Origin: Pilatotrama ljubarskyi
Lineage: Eukaryota > Basidiomycota > Agaricomycetes > Polyporales > Polyporaceae
Direction of reading: 5' to 3'
Assembly: GCA_022385805.1 (NCBI GenBank)
Contig: MU277682.1
Span: 533,792 to 593,378 of the forward strand
Length of the DNA: 59,587 nucleotides
Within the stretch, counting starts at the first letter, position 1, and every line of letters begins with the position of its first letter. Below the pieces are notes generated by a model. It was not told the origin of the DNA. It made no database searches and saw only the letters and a list, made by a program, of their open reading frames with translations. Below are positions 10,129-20,777 of this stretch, piece by piece. The position numbers and the translations under genes are program-made.

Positions 10129-13100
10129 ATGCCTCTTCCTCCGCCCCCTTCGAAAGAGCGCTGCTATCTATGCCCCTGCAAAGCCTGCAAGAACGATCCG
10201 CGCAAGAAGCAGCTCCTACAAACGATGAATATGCACCTCAAGCGCACCGTCGACAAGACATGCCTCGCCCTCAAACCGCTTTGCCTCGAACTCCTGGCCA
10301 CAGCGGCGCGCTACAAGGCAACGCAAAATGCAGTGCTGCGCGAGACGAGCGAGGGACGGTAGGAGGTGTGCAGGATGTCGCTGTTGGGGCTGCTCTCTCC
10401 CCTGCTGGTGAGGACGCAAACACCGACTTGGAGCCAAGAACCCCATCCTTTGACTTTGAGCCCGAAGAGCACGACTCGGGTTATGCGGAGGCCTTGAACA
10501 GTGCTGAACTGGTCTCTGATGTTCACCTGGGGCCTGCAGACTACGGCGACGACTCAAACTCACAATCTGAAGCACTCAACAAGGCCGGTAACTGGAACTA
10601 TGGTTCTGATGCATCTGGGCGACTCTCTGAGGCTTCTAGGCGACAATCTACAGTCGAAGATTGCGAGGAGGTTGACTGCCGGGACTCTGACTCTGACAAT
10701 CGGGCAGCAGCTGCCTGGCACGTCGGCACAGAGGACTGGAGCTGGGACGGTGATAGCTGGGACGAGGATTCTGCTGACGGGACACCACTGCACTCCCGTC
10801 CTCTCACCCCTCTCTCAGCAAATGGCAACAACGACCATTCCGCGGAAGACGACCGCTTCGAAGTCGCAGACGACGATCCGCTTTATGCTTCACTGGAGGA
10901 TCTCTACGGCGAGGGCCCGGCCTCTGAACGGCTTGACCCATCTGAGCCTAGGACAACTGCAGGAGAGCTTGCCCCCGCGTTCCGCGAACACCCAATGGTT
11001 TGCCATGCTTATGTCGAAGCCTTCGTGGCCGTAGCGTTCAACGGCGCGACTCATGACCTCGCGTCATACATGCTGGTGTGCGCGCGTGCTCGGCTGGCCT
11101 CAATAACGCGTTGGACTGGCTATGAGATACCTGGGCTTGCTACGATGGCTGTAACTCTCCGTACTGCTGAGCGCCGCCTTGGAATCAACCCCGATAACCA
11201 CATCACATACTATGTTCTGTGCGACATCTGCTGGGCTCATCATCACCCTCACGTGCTCAAGGACCTCCCTCACAATGGCAGGTGTCTCGACGCCGACTGC
11301 CCCGGAACACTCTTCACGACGAAGCAGCTCAGCGACGGAAGAAGGCGCCGCATACCGGTGAAGGTTCTCTCAGCAACCAGCCCGAAGGCTTCCATCCAGC
11401 GTATGCTGCTCCGACCTGGGAAGCTTTCAGAGCTCAACCTCTGGCGGCATTCAGAGGATGACGGCCCGAGAGACAAGCCACTGATCTCTGCCGAGGACTG
11501 GATGGGCTACAGAGATGATAACTACCGCATGTACGACATGTCTGATGGGTGGGGCTGGCGCACCATCCAAGCCGGACTTTCTCGCCGTCAAGGCGGCCCC
11601 TGGGGCGTCACAGATGTTGATGTACACGAATCAAACCAATGTTTCGTCGCGCTACAAAACGGACTGGTCTTGATATTCAATCTTGACTGGTATGTTATCA
11701 TCCTTGTCCAATCCTTACGCTCATTCACCTTGTAGGTTCCGGGCCCTCAAACGCGGCAACTACTCTGTTGGAGCCATCTACCTCACTGTCTGCAACAATC
11801 CTCGCTCCAAGCGGTTCCTGCGCGAGGAAACATTCCTGCTCGCCGTCATACCGGGCCCCAATGAGCCATCCCTGGAGCAACTCAACAGTGTTCTAGACAT
11901 ATTCGTTCCAGAACTTTTGGAGCTCTACAATGGTACGGGAACTTGCTCTGGCGCTCACTGAGCGTGTTTGACCACTGACTTGCGGTGCAGGGGTCGATAT
12001 GAGGGTACCAGATGAAGAAGAGCCTACTCCGGTGCATTGCTACCTCCGAGCGAACACGTCAGATCTGCCTGCTGCCCGAAAAGCCTCCGGGTTGCGTGGC
12101 CACACGTCAAAATGGTTCATGTGCCCCGTATGCAAGCAACCTCTGCATTCGCTTGCTGACCCCGACTGCTTTGACCCCGAGAGTAAGCCGTGTTCTCTGA
12201 ATATCAGTGTCGTCCTGACCATGATGTTGTGCAGAACTCAGCTATCGTGACAAGGCCCGTTTCCTGAAGTATGCCTTCCGGGCGCGTGACGCGGATGCGG
12301 ACGTCCGTGAAGAAATTGCCGAGGAACGAGGCGTGCGCTGGTCTTCCCTCAATGTCCTTCCTGGTTGGCTACCGGTCACAAACACGCCAACGGAATTCAT
12401 GCACGCTGGCTTTCTCGGTGAGTCCTTGACGTGTCCGCATTCGATGAAACTAGTGGATGCTCACGTAGATTTGTCTCTCGTCGGTTTAGGAGAGGCCAAG
12501 CACGTCGTGCAAGGCATCCTCGTAGCCGGTGGCATGCTTGTGAAGCGTAGCCGGAGCGATAATCCCCTCAAGAAGCTTGAGGCATGGGTGGATGCCTGTT
12601 GGTGGCCGGCTTCTGCTGGTCGAGTTCCCAAGGGTGTAAGTGGATGAGATATCGTCTCACAGTGAGCATGCAACTCAAGCGACATGGTCTCTCGTATTAG
12701 CTCCTCATCGGGGGATCTGGAAAGGCTGATCAGTGGCACAACATGGTTGCAATCTTGCCCCCCGCACTTTACGAAGCCTGGCAGGTCAGCGGCGATATCC
12801 CGGATGAAGAAGCTCCACCTTTGCGACCCAAACAGAAGGCTGCGATCAAGGCAAAACAAATCGCTGCCATAGTGAGGGAGAGATGGCAGGCCGCCGCATC
12901 CTACAATATAGGCACGACAGCAGAAGATCTGGAGTATATCGAGCAGTCTAGCATGCAGCGCAACTACATCGCTCATTTCGAGACGGTTCTCGAATGGTGT
13001 ACAGCGATGCGTATCTGGGCTAGCCAGTCCATCACCGTTGCTGAGGCTCACCGCGCCCAGGACTGCCACGACCGTGCGTGCCAGTCATGGGCGGTGATGG

Positions 13101-14300
13101 TATGTCATCTCACACCATACTTCCATCTCATGGTCCACTTTAATGTGTTCCTGTTCTGCCTCGGGACGGTCTACGCATGGTGGGCCTATGTGTATGAGCG
13201 CTTCAACGGCTGGCTCTCAAAGATCAACCATAATGGCCACAAGGGTGGGGAGCTTGAAGCGACGATGATGCGCAGCTGGGTAAAGCTTCACCTCATCCAT
13301 GACTTGGTAAGTGCTGTCCAGTGTTGTGAATGCTGTTCTCACGTCTTCCTACCTTCACAGATCATTCATTTAGAGGGCTTGGAACCTGACAGATCGCAAG
13401 AAGACGAGGACAGTATCGCAGATCTCAAGAAGTGCTTGGCCGGCGAAAAGAGGCCAGCTCATAATCGCGGCACGCTGCTCTCGACAATTGCTGCAATGAC
13501 CGCAAAGGACAGCGGAGGTATGCCTGCCACTTGCCTCTCATGGGACTGATCTTACGAGCCCGCTGACCCAGTGCGGTACCATTTCTAGAGCTCATGAAGT
13601 TTCCCAGCCATTCCCAGAAGCGGAATTTGCGCGCGGAGAATATTTATACCCTTGTCTTCCAGCATCTGAGGGAAGCCTGGAAAGACCAAGTACGTCTGGT
13701 TCCTGATACATCATTCGCCGAAGACGGTTCCCCCTTTATCGCCCTCGCCGTCCCCTTCTACTCACACGTCCTTGTTGCCGGCCAACGATACGGCGCATCT
13801 ACCATGCACCGTGGAATCGGGCACAGGTATGCGTATGTCGACGGCCGGCAGGCTGTCAACATACTGCACCTTCTGCACTGTGAGCACTGGACCACTTCCG
13901 GCAAGACCCTCTGTGCTGAGCTTGCTGTCGTGCTCCCTCTTACGTCAAGCAATGCAGCTGCAGAGATGCCGTGGGCCAGCCGGTGAGTGTATTGTCTCTG
14001 AATGACTGCAGGCTAGCTCACGGTGCATGTGCGCAGTGCTGCAGACTTAGGAATTGACGTGTGGAAGTTCCGCTCCTTCGGCTCGCCCCGCGTCGTCGAT
14101 GTGCGGCAATTCAGTGGTCATTTCGCACTCAATACCATCACATACAAGGAGACCACACTTACAGTGACGATGTCTCTATGCCATGTAAGTTGAAAATACG
14201 CTATCATGAGAAGTCTGCCCGGGGATAGTGAGCGTCTTCACAGGACTCCCAAGAACCTGATCAGCTTGACGAGTCAATGTTCGATGGTCTAGCGCAGTGA
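10129..14300 (+). CDS. Tnp2-like transposase (CACTA/EnSpm superfamily)
   Basis: Multi-exon gene with typical fungal introns. It likely starts at ATG 10129 with a Cys-rich segment (CYLCPCKACKND). The first splice, near 10362, is uncertain. A long acidic Ser/Asp-rich linker follows, then a Cys/His segment (VLCDICWAHHHPHV). The core includes WGVTDVDVHESNQCF and, after introns, MCPVCKQPLH, LPGWLPVTNTPTEFMHAGF and VDACWWPASAGRVPKG. Near 13170-13260 is YAWWAYVYERFNGWLSK followed by NHNGHKGGELEATMMR, a block characteristic of fungal Tnp2-like transposases. The last exon ends ESMFDGLAQ with TGA at 14298-14300. Splicing gives one continuous protein of roughly 1,200 residues with no stop codon seen. 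It would bind the element's ends and cut and move it. The neighbouring minus-strand gene converges on it, as expected for a two-gene element. Confidence 0.75.
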
Positions 14301-14345
14301 CGACTTCATCGTCGTTAAGTAACAGTGTGCCTGTCTCTACATTTC

Positions 14346-16537
14346 TCAACTACAGATACTCGAGCTCGTCCTCCAGGCTTTGATGTGACCCACCATCTTC
14401 GCCAGAAGGGGGATAACCTCCGCGTAATCCCCGCCCACACTCACGCCTCTTGGTCCTACATCACAGTCGTCCTCCACACCACCTCCACCGGTCTCTGCCC
14501 CATCATGCATCAATTGCTGCCCTCTCTCGCCTCTGCCGTCTTCATCTTGCCCACCATTCTCCCCACCTGAGCCTGCCTCTCGGTTACTCTCGTCATCTGA
14601 CGAGATGAGCCTCCGCTTATCGAATTCTTGACCTTTTTTAGTTTGCAGCCACTCCGGATCGATCATGTGCCGAGGAATTCGGATGGCAGCGAGTTTCCCC
14701 CACTTCAGGTCTGGGAGGGAGCTCTCAGCTGCCGAGTGTGGTGCACCTCTCTTTCGCGGGCGATAGGTATTGCCCCGACCCGAAGCCTCTTTGTCGCGCT
14801 GTTCCGCAACGTGGATGTCAACTTCATCGAGTGTTTCATTGGTCTGGACACTATGGGTGAGTCACAAGCTGCATTGCCAGCATCATAGCGACATTCTCAC
14901 CGTTTTCAGGCGCCATGCGGGGGCGTGAGAGACCCAGATCTTCCTGGTCTTCGCGCGCCCTGCCATAGGCTTCTGCTCCAACTCATCATCGGTCTCAGGA
15001 TCAATGGCCGGCCCTGCAACAGGTATGATATCTTCGACTTCTGATTCATCCGTCGACTGGTACTGCCATTGGAACTGATAGTCCATATCCGTGCTCGCAG
15101 CTGCTGGAACCCTCTTGCGCATCTGCGCCCATGCCTCTGCTTTCTGTGCAAAGCAATCAGTAAGTGCATCTCATATGCTGCCAGAACCTGCAGCCAATGC
15201 TGACGTACCGCCTTCTTGCGATTGTTGATCTTCTGGCATTGGTTACGTGTCAGCTTCTTCTCCTCGCCATCGTCCTCTGTCTGCAGCTTCCAATTGCGCA
15301 CGAGTGTCTTCCATATGACCCCGATAGCCTTGTCAATGGCCTCGCGCGGCAGGCTGTCAAGGTGCGCGCGCGACAGTGAGGTCGAATACTTGTCACCATG
15401 TTCCTTGATGCGTGATGTCGCCCTATACAGCCACCCTTTTCTGTTCGCAGTCCAGGACCAGTCCCAGTCCGGCCGCAGAAGCGACTCCTCAGTGAACTCC
15501 CCAGTCTCGTCGTCCTTGTGGTAGCGCTTCTCCCAGAAAACACCCTGGAGGGAGGGTGGCCTGGGCAGGTCAGCGCCTGGTGCGATGCCCATCATGGCAT
15601 AGAGACAGATCCGGACTGCGGACTATGGGGCACCAATGGTATGCACGATCAGCAAGCCGTCCACTTGAGCCGCTGATACAAAATCTACTTACGTGCAGTG
15701 GATTATCCCGCTTCTTTCCCCCATCATCGGCGTCGTTCTCGCCGGTGGGACCAGCTACGGAGACGGGCTTCGCAGCTGCTGCTACAAGCGCTTGGTCTAG
15801 CTTCTTGGTGAGCTCCACATAGCCGTCTTGCAGCGTGGTCACCGCTGTTTCGAGGAGATCTGTCCTCTTGATTGTCTTAGCCAGTAGCTGATCGAGTTCT
15901 TGCAGGTCTGCGAGGGCGGTATCCACCTCACTCTTCATCTTCTCTACATCCGCATCAAGCCCGTGAACCTCGTGCCCCAACTTCTCCATGCGTGTGCGGA
16001 ACTTGGCGAACTCATCTGCAAGACGCTTCGACGAGCCCGCTGACCGGGAGCCAGCGGCGGCGGTCAGTACTTGCTAGCACTCCATCAAGATGCCGTGAAG
16101 ACTAACCGACACTCTCCTTAGCTCTCGCATTCGCAATCGCCGCTCCGTCACTGGCAGGTGCGCCGGCACTGGCTGTCACAGGTCTTGTGGGCCGTGTACC
16201 GCTCAGCGCTGCAAGTCTAGCCAGGTGGCTTCCCCCCGGACCCGGTGCGCGGGCATAAGAGGACGCTGCCTTTTTCCCTTGGCCTCCAGCAGCTATTGCC
16301 CTGCTTTGGGGCGTTGCCGAGCGTGCTGCATCCAGTGAGTCGTCTCGTATCTCGCGCGCCAGTTCACTAGTCTAGTCGCGCCTTCTTTCCAGCCCTGTCT
16401 AATTCTAACTCAGGTCCAGGTGAGCTTGCTGCGACGGCATGAGCCGATGTGAGGGCTCCTTCACGTTCAACATGTGAGTTTTGGCCTCGCGCACCGACTG
16501 CTAGACTTATATTCTCACTTTTTTGGCCTTTGGTCAT
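14346..16537 (-). CDS. Second gene of the Tnp2-like element, coiled-coil protein of unknown function
   Basis: Reads on the minus strand from a likely ATG at 16537 (MTKGQKSEN). It has a low-complexity Ala/Gly/Ser-rich N-terminus, a strong heptad-type coiled coil near 15990-15800 (VEKMKSEVDTALADLQELDQLL), then a globular region near 15600-15250 with LYAMMGIAPGADLPRPP and DWDWSWTANRKGWL, and a Lys/Arg-rich NQCQKINNRKKA segment. Further exons carry KMRKRVPAAA-like and MIDPEWLQTKKGQEFDKRR sequence before a low-complexity end at 14346. Exon borders are only partly resolved. It ends 46 bp from the transposase stop, tail to tail, inside the same inverted repeats, so an accessory role (DNA binding or regulation) is likely but inferred. 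I do not recognise a named domain. Confidence 0.55.
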
Positions 16538-17474
16538 TGTGTAGTTGGTACCTGCTGCTATGCTTGGCGTGCGCGGGGTCACCTAGTATCACGGATCCGC
16601 ACGCGCACTGGCACACGCTGGAAGCGGGAGTCGTGATCGTGAGGCGCAGTACAAAGCTGCTGACACCCTTGTGAGTCTACCATATATCATGTTTGACCCC
16701 CGCCGTCCCGACGCCCCGCTCCCGCTGGTACTATGCCGCTGACGTTTGTTGCATGTCATACCCAGGATTCTCACTATGTTCAGTGGACATCGAGGGCGCA
16801 CCCTCTGAGGCCTATATCCTATCAATGTGCCGCCGACGGCGTCATCTCGCGCATGCTGACGACAGGTCCTGAAGCGACAACGCGAGTAAGGAGGCAGATC
16901 CCCGGAAGATCTTCATGCTGCTTTCGGGAGTTCGGGCACAGGAGAGCGGAGTGTACACGTTGATCTGTGCGCCACACTGTTGTACTTTATCCCGTAGAAT
17001 GTACGCGCCGTCCGATGTAGCATTGTGCCTGCTATACGGTAGCTGAGGCATGAGGTACGACACGCGTGCCCATCCGGATCTGTACGGTCAATCAAGGTGA
17101 CCCCACCCGCGACCTGCGGGTCTAGCGCCCAGAGCAAACTCAGTGTAATTGCGACATAAGGATGATATATCTTGTACTTTTACCACATGTTTGCGCGGTG
17201 CAAACACAGAGCAACTCTGGGGTACATGCCCGAGTTTCTTCCAAATTTGCTCTGAATAAATCTAGCCTGATGTCCAGTGAGAGCATCATCGATGTCATCT
17301 GCGAAAGCCTCCTAGTATTCTTCGTCGTCCGAGTTCATAGTCGCACAGTCCGAGTGATCAAGTGAACCATTGAACTAACTTGCCAGATGTGTAGTAGAGG
17401 AGATTCTTCATTGAATGACTACATGTACATGACAAGCGGTGTGTTTCGGAGTCACCCCCCACGACCGTAAGTGA

Positions 17475-17535
17475 CCCGATGCGACCCCGAAGTAACGAGT
17501 GGACAGTCCGAGCCCGAAATGCACCAGACGTTCTG
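17475..17535 (-). repeat. Right terminal inverted repeat of the Tnp2-like element
   Basis: The reverse complement from 17535 starts CAGAACGTCTGGTGC and matches the left end at 9147 for 26 bases without mismatch, then less well. It ends only 20 bp from the start of the large palindrome at 17556. Confidence 0.6.
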
Positions 17536-17555
17536 CAGGCTCATTGAACACGCGC

Positions 17556-18151
17556 TACAGCTGTTTGCAAAATCATTGGACCGGCGCTCCAATTGACACG
17601 CCACGCCCAATTCGCCCAAAAGACGCGAAACGCACGGTGAGCTCAGACAGGTCGGTGATGCACCCCTCAAAGCCGGGAAAGTCGTCTAAAATGCGATATT
17701 CGTGTCTTTCATGTCGCTATTAGTCCTCGTCCGCCCTGTACGAGTCAATGGGACAATATACTGAGGATATGAAACGAGCCAAATCGTGGGCGTCTAAGCC
17801 AGCACATTGGGCGCTTAGCACTAGAAGAGGGCGTCAACGACTCGACGAATGGATGCGAGCGCAACTACAGGTATTGACTAAAAAGAACCTTGCTTCTGGG
17901 CTCTAGTATACTGCTATCATGCTCTCGGACTGGCCTGGGGAACAATTGAGCCCATAGGTGCGAGATGCAGCCCTCACTTGTTCCTATGAGCCGACCATGT
18001 GGTCAAACATGTCCAAGTATATATGAAGGGCAAAAAAGGACATAGGCATGTTTCCGGACACCTATACAGGCTGTTTCAGCCCTGAAAAATGTCATAAAGG
18101 CCGCTGCCGTGCTCTCAGAACGCTCGAGGTGGCACTGGTCTGCACTGGTAC
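17556..18151 (+). repeat. Left arm (596 bp) of a large palindrome
   Basis: Starts TACAGCTGTTTGCAAAATC. It pairs with the reverse complement of 18432-19027 over its whole length, with roughly ten single-base differences noticed by eye and no net length change. The outer end looks like a transposon tip next to a TA dinucleotide. No gene is seen in the arm. Confidence 0.85.
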
Positions 18152-18431
18152 CAGCTTCCTCTTAGGCGCCCGCTGAGCTCTCAGTTAGGCGCCCAAACCG
18201 TGACTCTCAAAGCATTCGTCTTCGTGTCCTCTGTCCAAGGGAAATATACAGGAAGGTATATTTGGCACATAGCAGCATATATACGCGAGTATACCGCTTT
18301 TGAGCCACTAGTGGAGCACCGACAAGGTCCTCTGGATCTCAGTTTGAGCTCTCCGCGCATTTTGCGTCTTTTGCGCAAATTGGGCGCAGCGCGTCAATCG
18401 GAGTTGCTGTCCAATGATTTTGCAAACAGCT
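18152..18431. repeat. 280 bp loop of the palindrome with a diverged third copy of the terminal repeat
   Basis: The loop is not shared by the arms. Its right part (about 18330-18431, read on the minus strand) is a diverged version of the arms' outer end: the tip CAGCTGTTTGCAAAATC recurs, then related but mutated sequence including an AAAAGACGC block. The palindrome therefore contains three copies of one terminal repeat, suggesting that one element inserted into or recombined with an older relative. Confidence 0.65.
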
Positions 18432-19027
18432 GTACCAGTGCAGACCAGTGCCACCTCGAGCGTTCTGAGAGCACGGCAGCGGCCTTTATGACATTTTTCA
18501 GGGCTGAAATAGCCTGTATAGGTGTCCGGGAACATGCCTATGTCCTTTTTTGCCCTTCATATATACTTGGACATGTTTAACCACATGGTCGGCTCATAGG
18601 AACAAGTGAGGGCTGCATCTCGCACCTATGGGCTCAATTGTTCCCTAGGCCAGTCCGAGAGCATGATAGCAGTATACTAGAGCCCAGAAGCAAGGTTCTT
18701 TTTAGTCAATACCTGTAGTTGCGCTCGCATCCATTCGTCGAGTCGTTGACGCCCTCTTCTAGTGCTAAGCGCCCAATGTGCTGGCTTAGACGCCCACGAT
18801 TTGGCTCGTTTCGTATCCTCAGTATATTGTCCCATTGACTCGTACAGGGCGGACGAGGACTAATAGCGACATGAAAGACACGAATATTGCATTTTAGACG
18901 ACTTTCCCGGCTTTGAGGGGTGCATCACCGACCTGTCTGAGCTCACCGTGCGTTTCGCGTCTTTTGGGCGAATTGGGCGCGGCGCGTCAATTGGAGCGCC
19001 GGTCCAATGATTTTGCAAACAGCTGTA
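18432..19027 (-). repeat. Right arm (596 bp) of a large palindrome
   Basis: Inverted, nearly identical copy of 17556-18151, ending AACAGCTGTA at the outer side. Equal length and few differences imply a recent origin or ongoing gene conversion between the arms. A transcript across it would fold into a long hairpin. Confidence 0.85.
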
Positions 19028-20777
19028 ACCACTTCCCGTGAGAACTTTTCGATTTCGCAAGCGCGCGTGCCAGACTGCAGAACGTCTGGAACCGAGACTA
19101 GGCTAGGAGGGTCCTTTACAAGCGCGAGGCCGCGGCGACGGACAAGCTGAAGGACTCCGACCGCCCCGAGATTGACCGCCGCGCTCTGCAGCAGGTCTCG
19201 CTCGACGCTGTACCGGAGCCCGAAGTTACTAGCGGGGACACATGCTCTCGTATGTATATACGCTCACTCACTCGGCGGTGGCCAGTACGAGCACGAATGG
19301 CGTGGTGACCGTCCCAGACATCGTCGCCGGCGAAAACCGCGCGAGCTCGTGCGTGAGACCCCTCCTCTCCGCTGCAGCCGCGCACCTAGGGAAGAATCCT
19401 CAGCTGGCCGTCGTCGTCCTGCAGGAGATACGCGGCATGAACGCAGGCGTGGACGATGGAAGCTGCGCCGTCACCGCGCCCGACTGCAGGCCCGGGCTTT
19501 TCGCGGCGTTCCAGTAGATCCGCCATCGGCGCATGCGTGCGTTCTTCTGGTGCCCTGTTCCGCTCGAGTGGTCGCTCCCGTGCCAGCCTAAGGCGGACAA
19601 TGGAGCGCTGCTCGAGCCCCATGCAGACTCCCAGTCCTGGGTGTGGATGTCTGTCGAGCAGTGCGGCAAGGACGCGATGTGATGGGGGCTGCTGTCTTCG
19701 CTTCCGGCGGGGCCCCGTTGATAGCAAACGTCCGGAAATGCTCATTGGGGACCCGGTGTACCTGCCGATCCCGATCCCGTAGGTGGGGATAAACCTGGCG
19801 ATCTTGACGCAATAGCTCGTGTTGGTGGATGCCACGGAAAAGGGGCTGGGTCGGGAGGACAAGGAGAAGAGGATTACATACTGGAGTATACTAGGAGGTC
19901 GCCGGTGTGCTATGTACTCCACATTCACTCGCGGCTGCGCTCCCCCTCAGGCTCTGCAGAGTCTACGAGCTGAGATAACCAATCAGTTCGATAGCAAGAT
20001 GTACAGGGCACTGGGGCTTCTCGAAGTCCTCTCCTTCGTTCGTTCCGTTGCGTGCAAGTGATGCGCTGGAGATACTGGTAGGCGGTCAATGAGTTATCCC
20101 GAGTCGACCTTCAGAGCGATCACCCCTGTACCGGTTTCCTAGGCTTGCAGCAGCAAGCATTGCCCATTCCATGAACCGCAATTTCGTGCTGAGCCTGAGT
20201 TCCCCTCACAGAACGATGCGACGCTATCCACGTTCTTGACCTGCTTGAGGGATCCACAACGCCGCCGCCTCCGCGTTCTCACCCTGATGAACCGACGATG
20301 TCATTGTGGGCCTGCGCTTAGGAGATGGTACATGATATGCGAGGTCGGCCCTTCTCCGGATGCTTCTCCAGCCTGCACTGTTCAATAGCCAAGACATGCC
20401 CCGGTGGTCCTATCGCCCGAGAATCGGAACAGCATTCAGGGGTCTCCACCGTTCTTTTGTTCTGACATCGCGACGTGGGTATCCTTATGACTGGGTGAGT
20501 TCTCCTTCTCTCGCTAGCCTACACTCCCGCTGACCATGTGTTCACTGCAGGGGGGTGTCAGAAGAAATGGTTGAGCCCGGTGCAGAGGAGCCTTTGCGCT
20601 CCTTTTGTCTAGCCATGTGAAAGCGATACGTGAACCGCATGCCAACTGGATTTCACTCCGAAATCTCTTGGGCGACGTGATGGGGAAACGTCGAGTATAT
20701 GAGGGGAAGTTGCTTCCGTCGATGTGGTGCAGCAAACCACCCGTATCCCTCTGTCGATCTCCCTGCTCTTCCACGAC
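19028..20777. other. Gene-free stretch with degraded coding-like sequence
   Basis: GC-rich 19.1-19.75 kb shows overlapping open frames on both strands that look like shadows or remnants. One short plus-strand run (KLKDSDRPEIDRRALQQVSL, near 19145-19210) has coding flavour, but I cannot assign it and cannot extend it. The 15 bp CTGCAGAACGTCTGG at 19075-19089 matches the tip of the Tnp2-like element's inverted repeat. From about 20.65 kb the promoter-side homology of cassette copy 2 begins. Confidence 0.5.

Larger units (their letters stand above)
9147..17535. mobile_element. Tnp2-like (CACTA/EnSpm-type) DNA transposon, about 8.4 kb
   Basis: The plus strand from 9147 and the reverse complement ending at 17535 share a perfect 26 bp start (CAGAACGTCTGGTGCATT and eight more bases), followed by partial similarity including CTCGTTACT. 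This fits terminal inverted repeats. Between them lie a Tnp2-like transposase (plus, 10129-14300) and a second convergent gene (minus, 14346-16537), plus a RecQ-like helicase fragment at 9383. The flanking triplets are CAC on the left and CAG on the right, so no perfect target duplication is visible. The element separates the two cassette copies. Both genes look largely intact, so it may be, or recently have been, active. The boundaries are inference. Confidence 0.6.

Noticed and set aside
17499..19060. Short open frames in the palindrome arms
   Set aside because: They mirror each other on opposite strands and show no protein-like composition, so they follow from the inverted repeat.
19386..19928. 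180-codon minus-strand frame
   Set aside because: It overlaps equally open frames on the other strand in a GC-rich stretch and shows no recognisable protein features.
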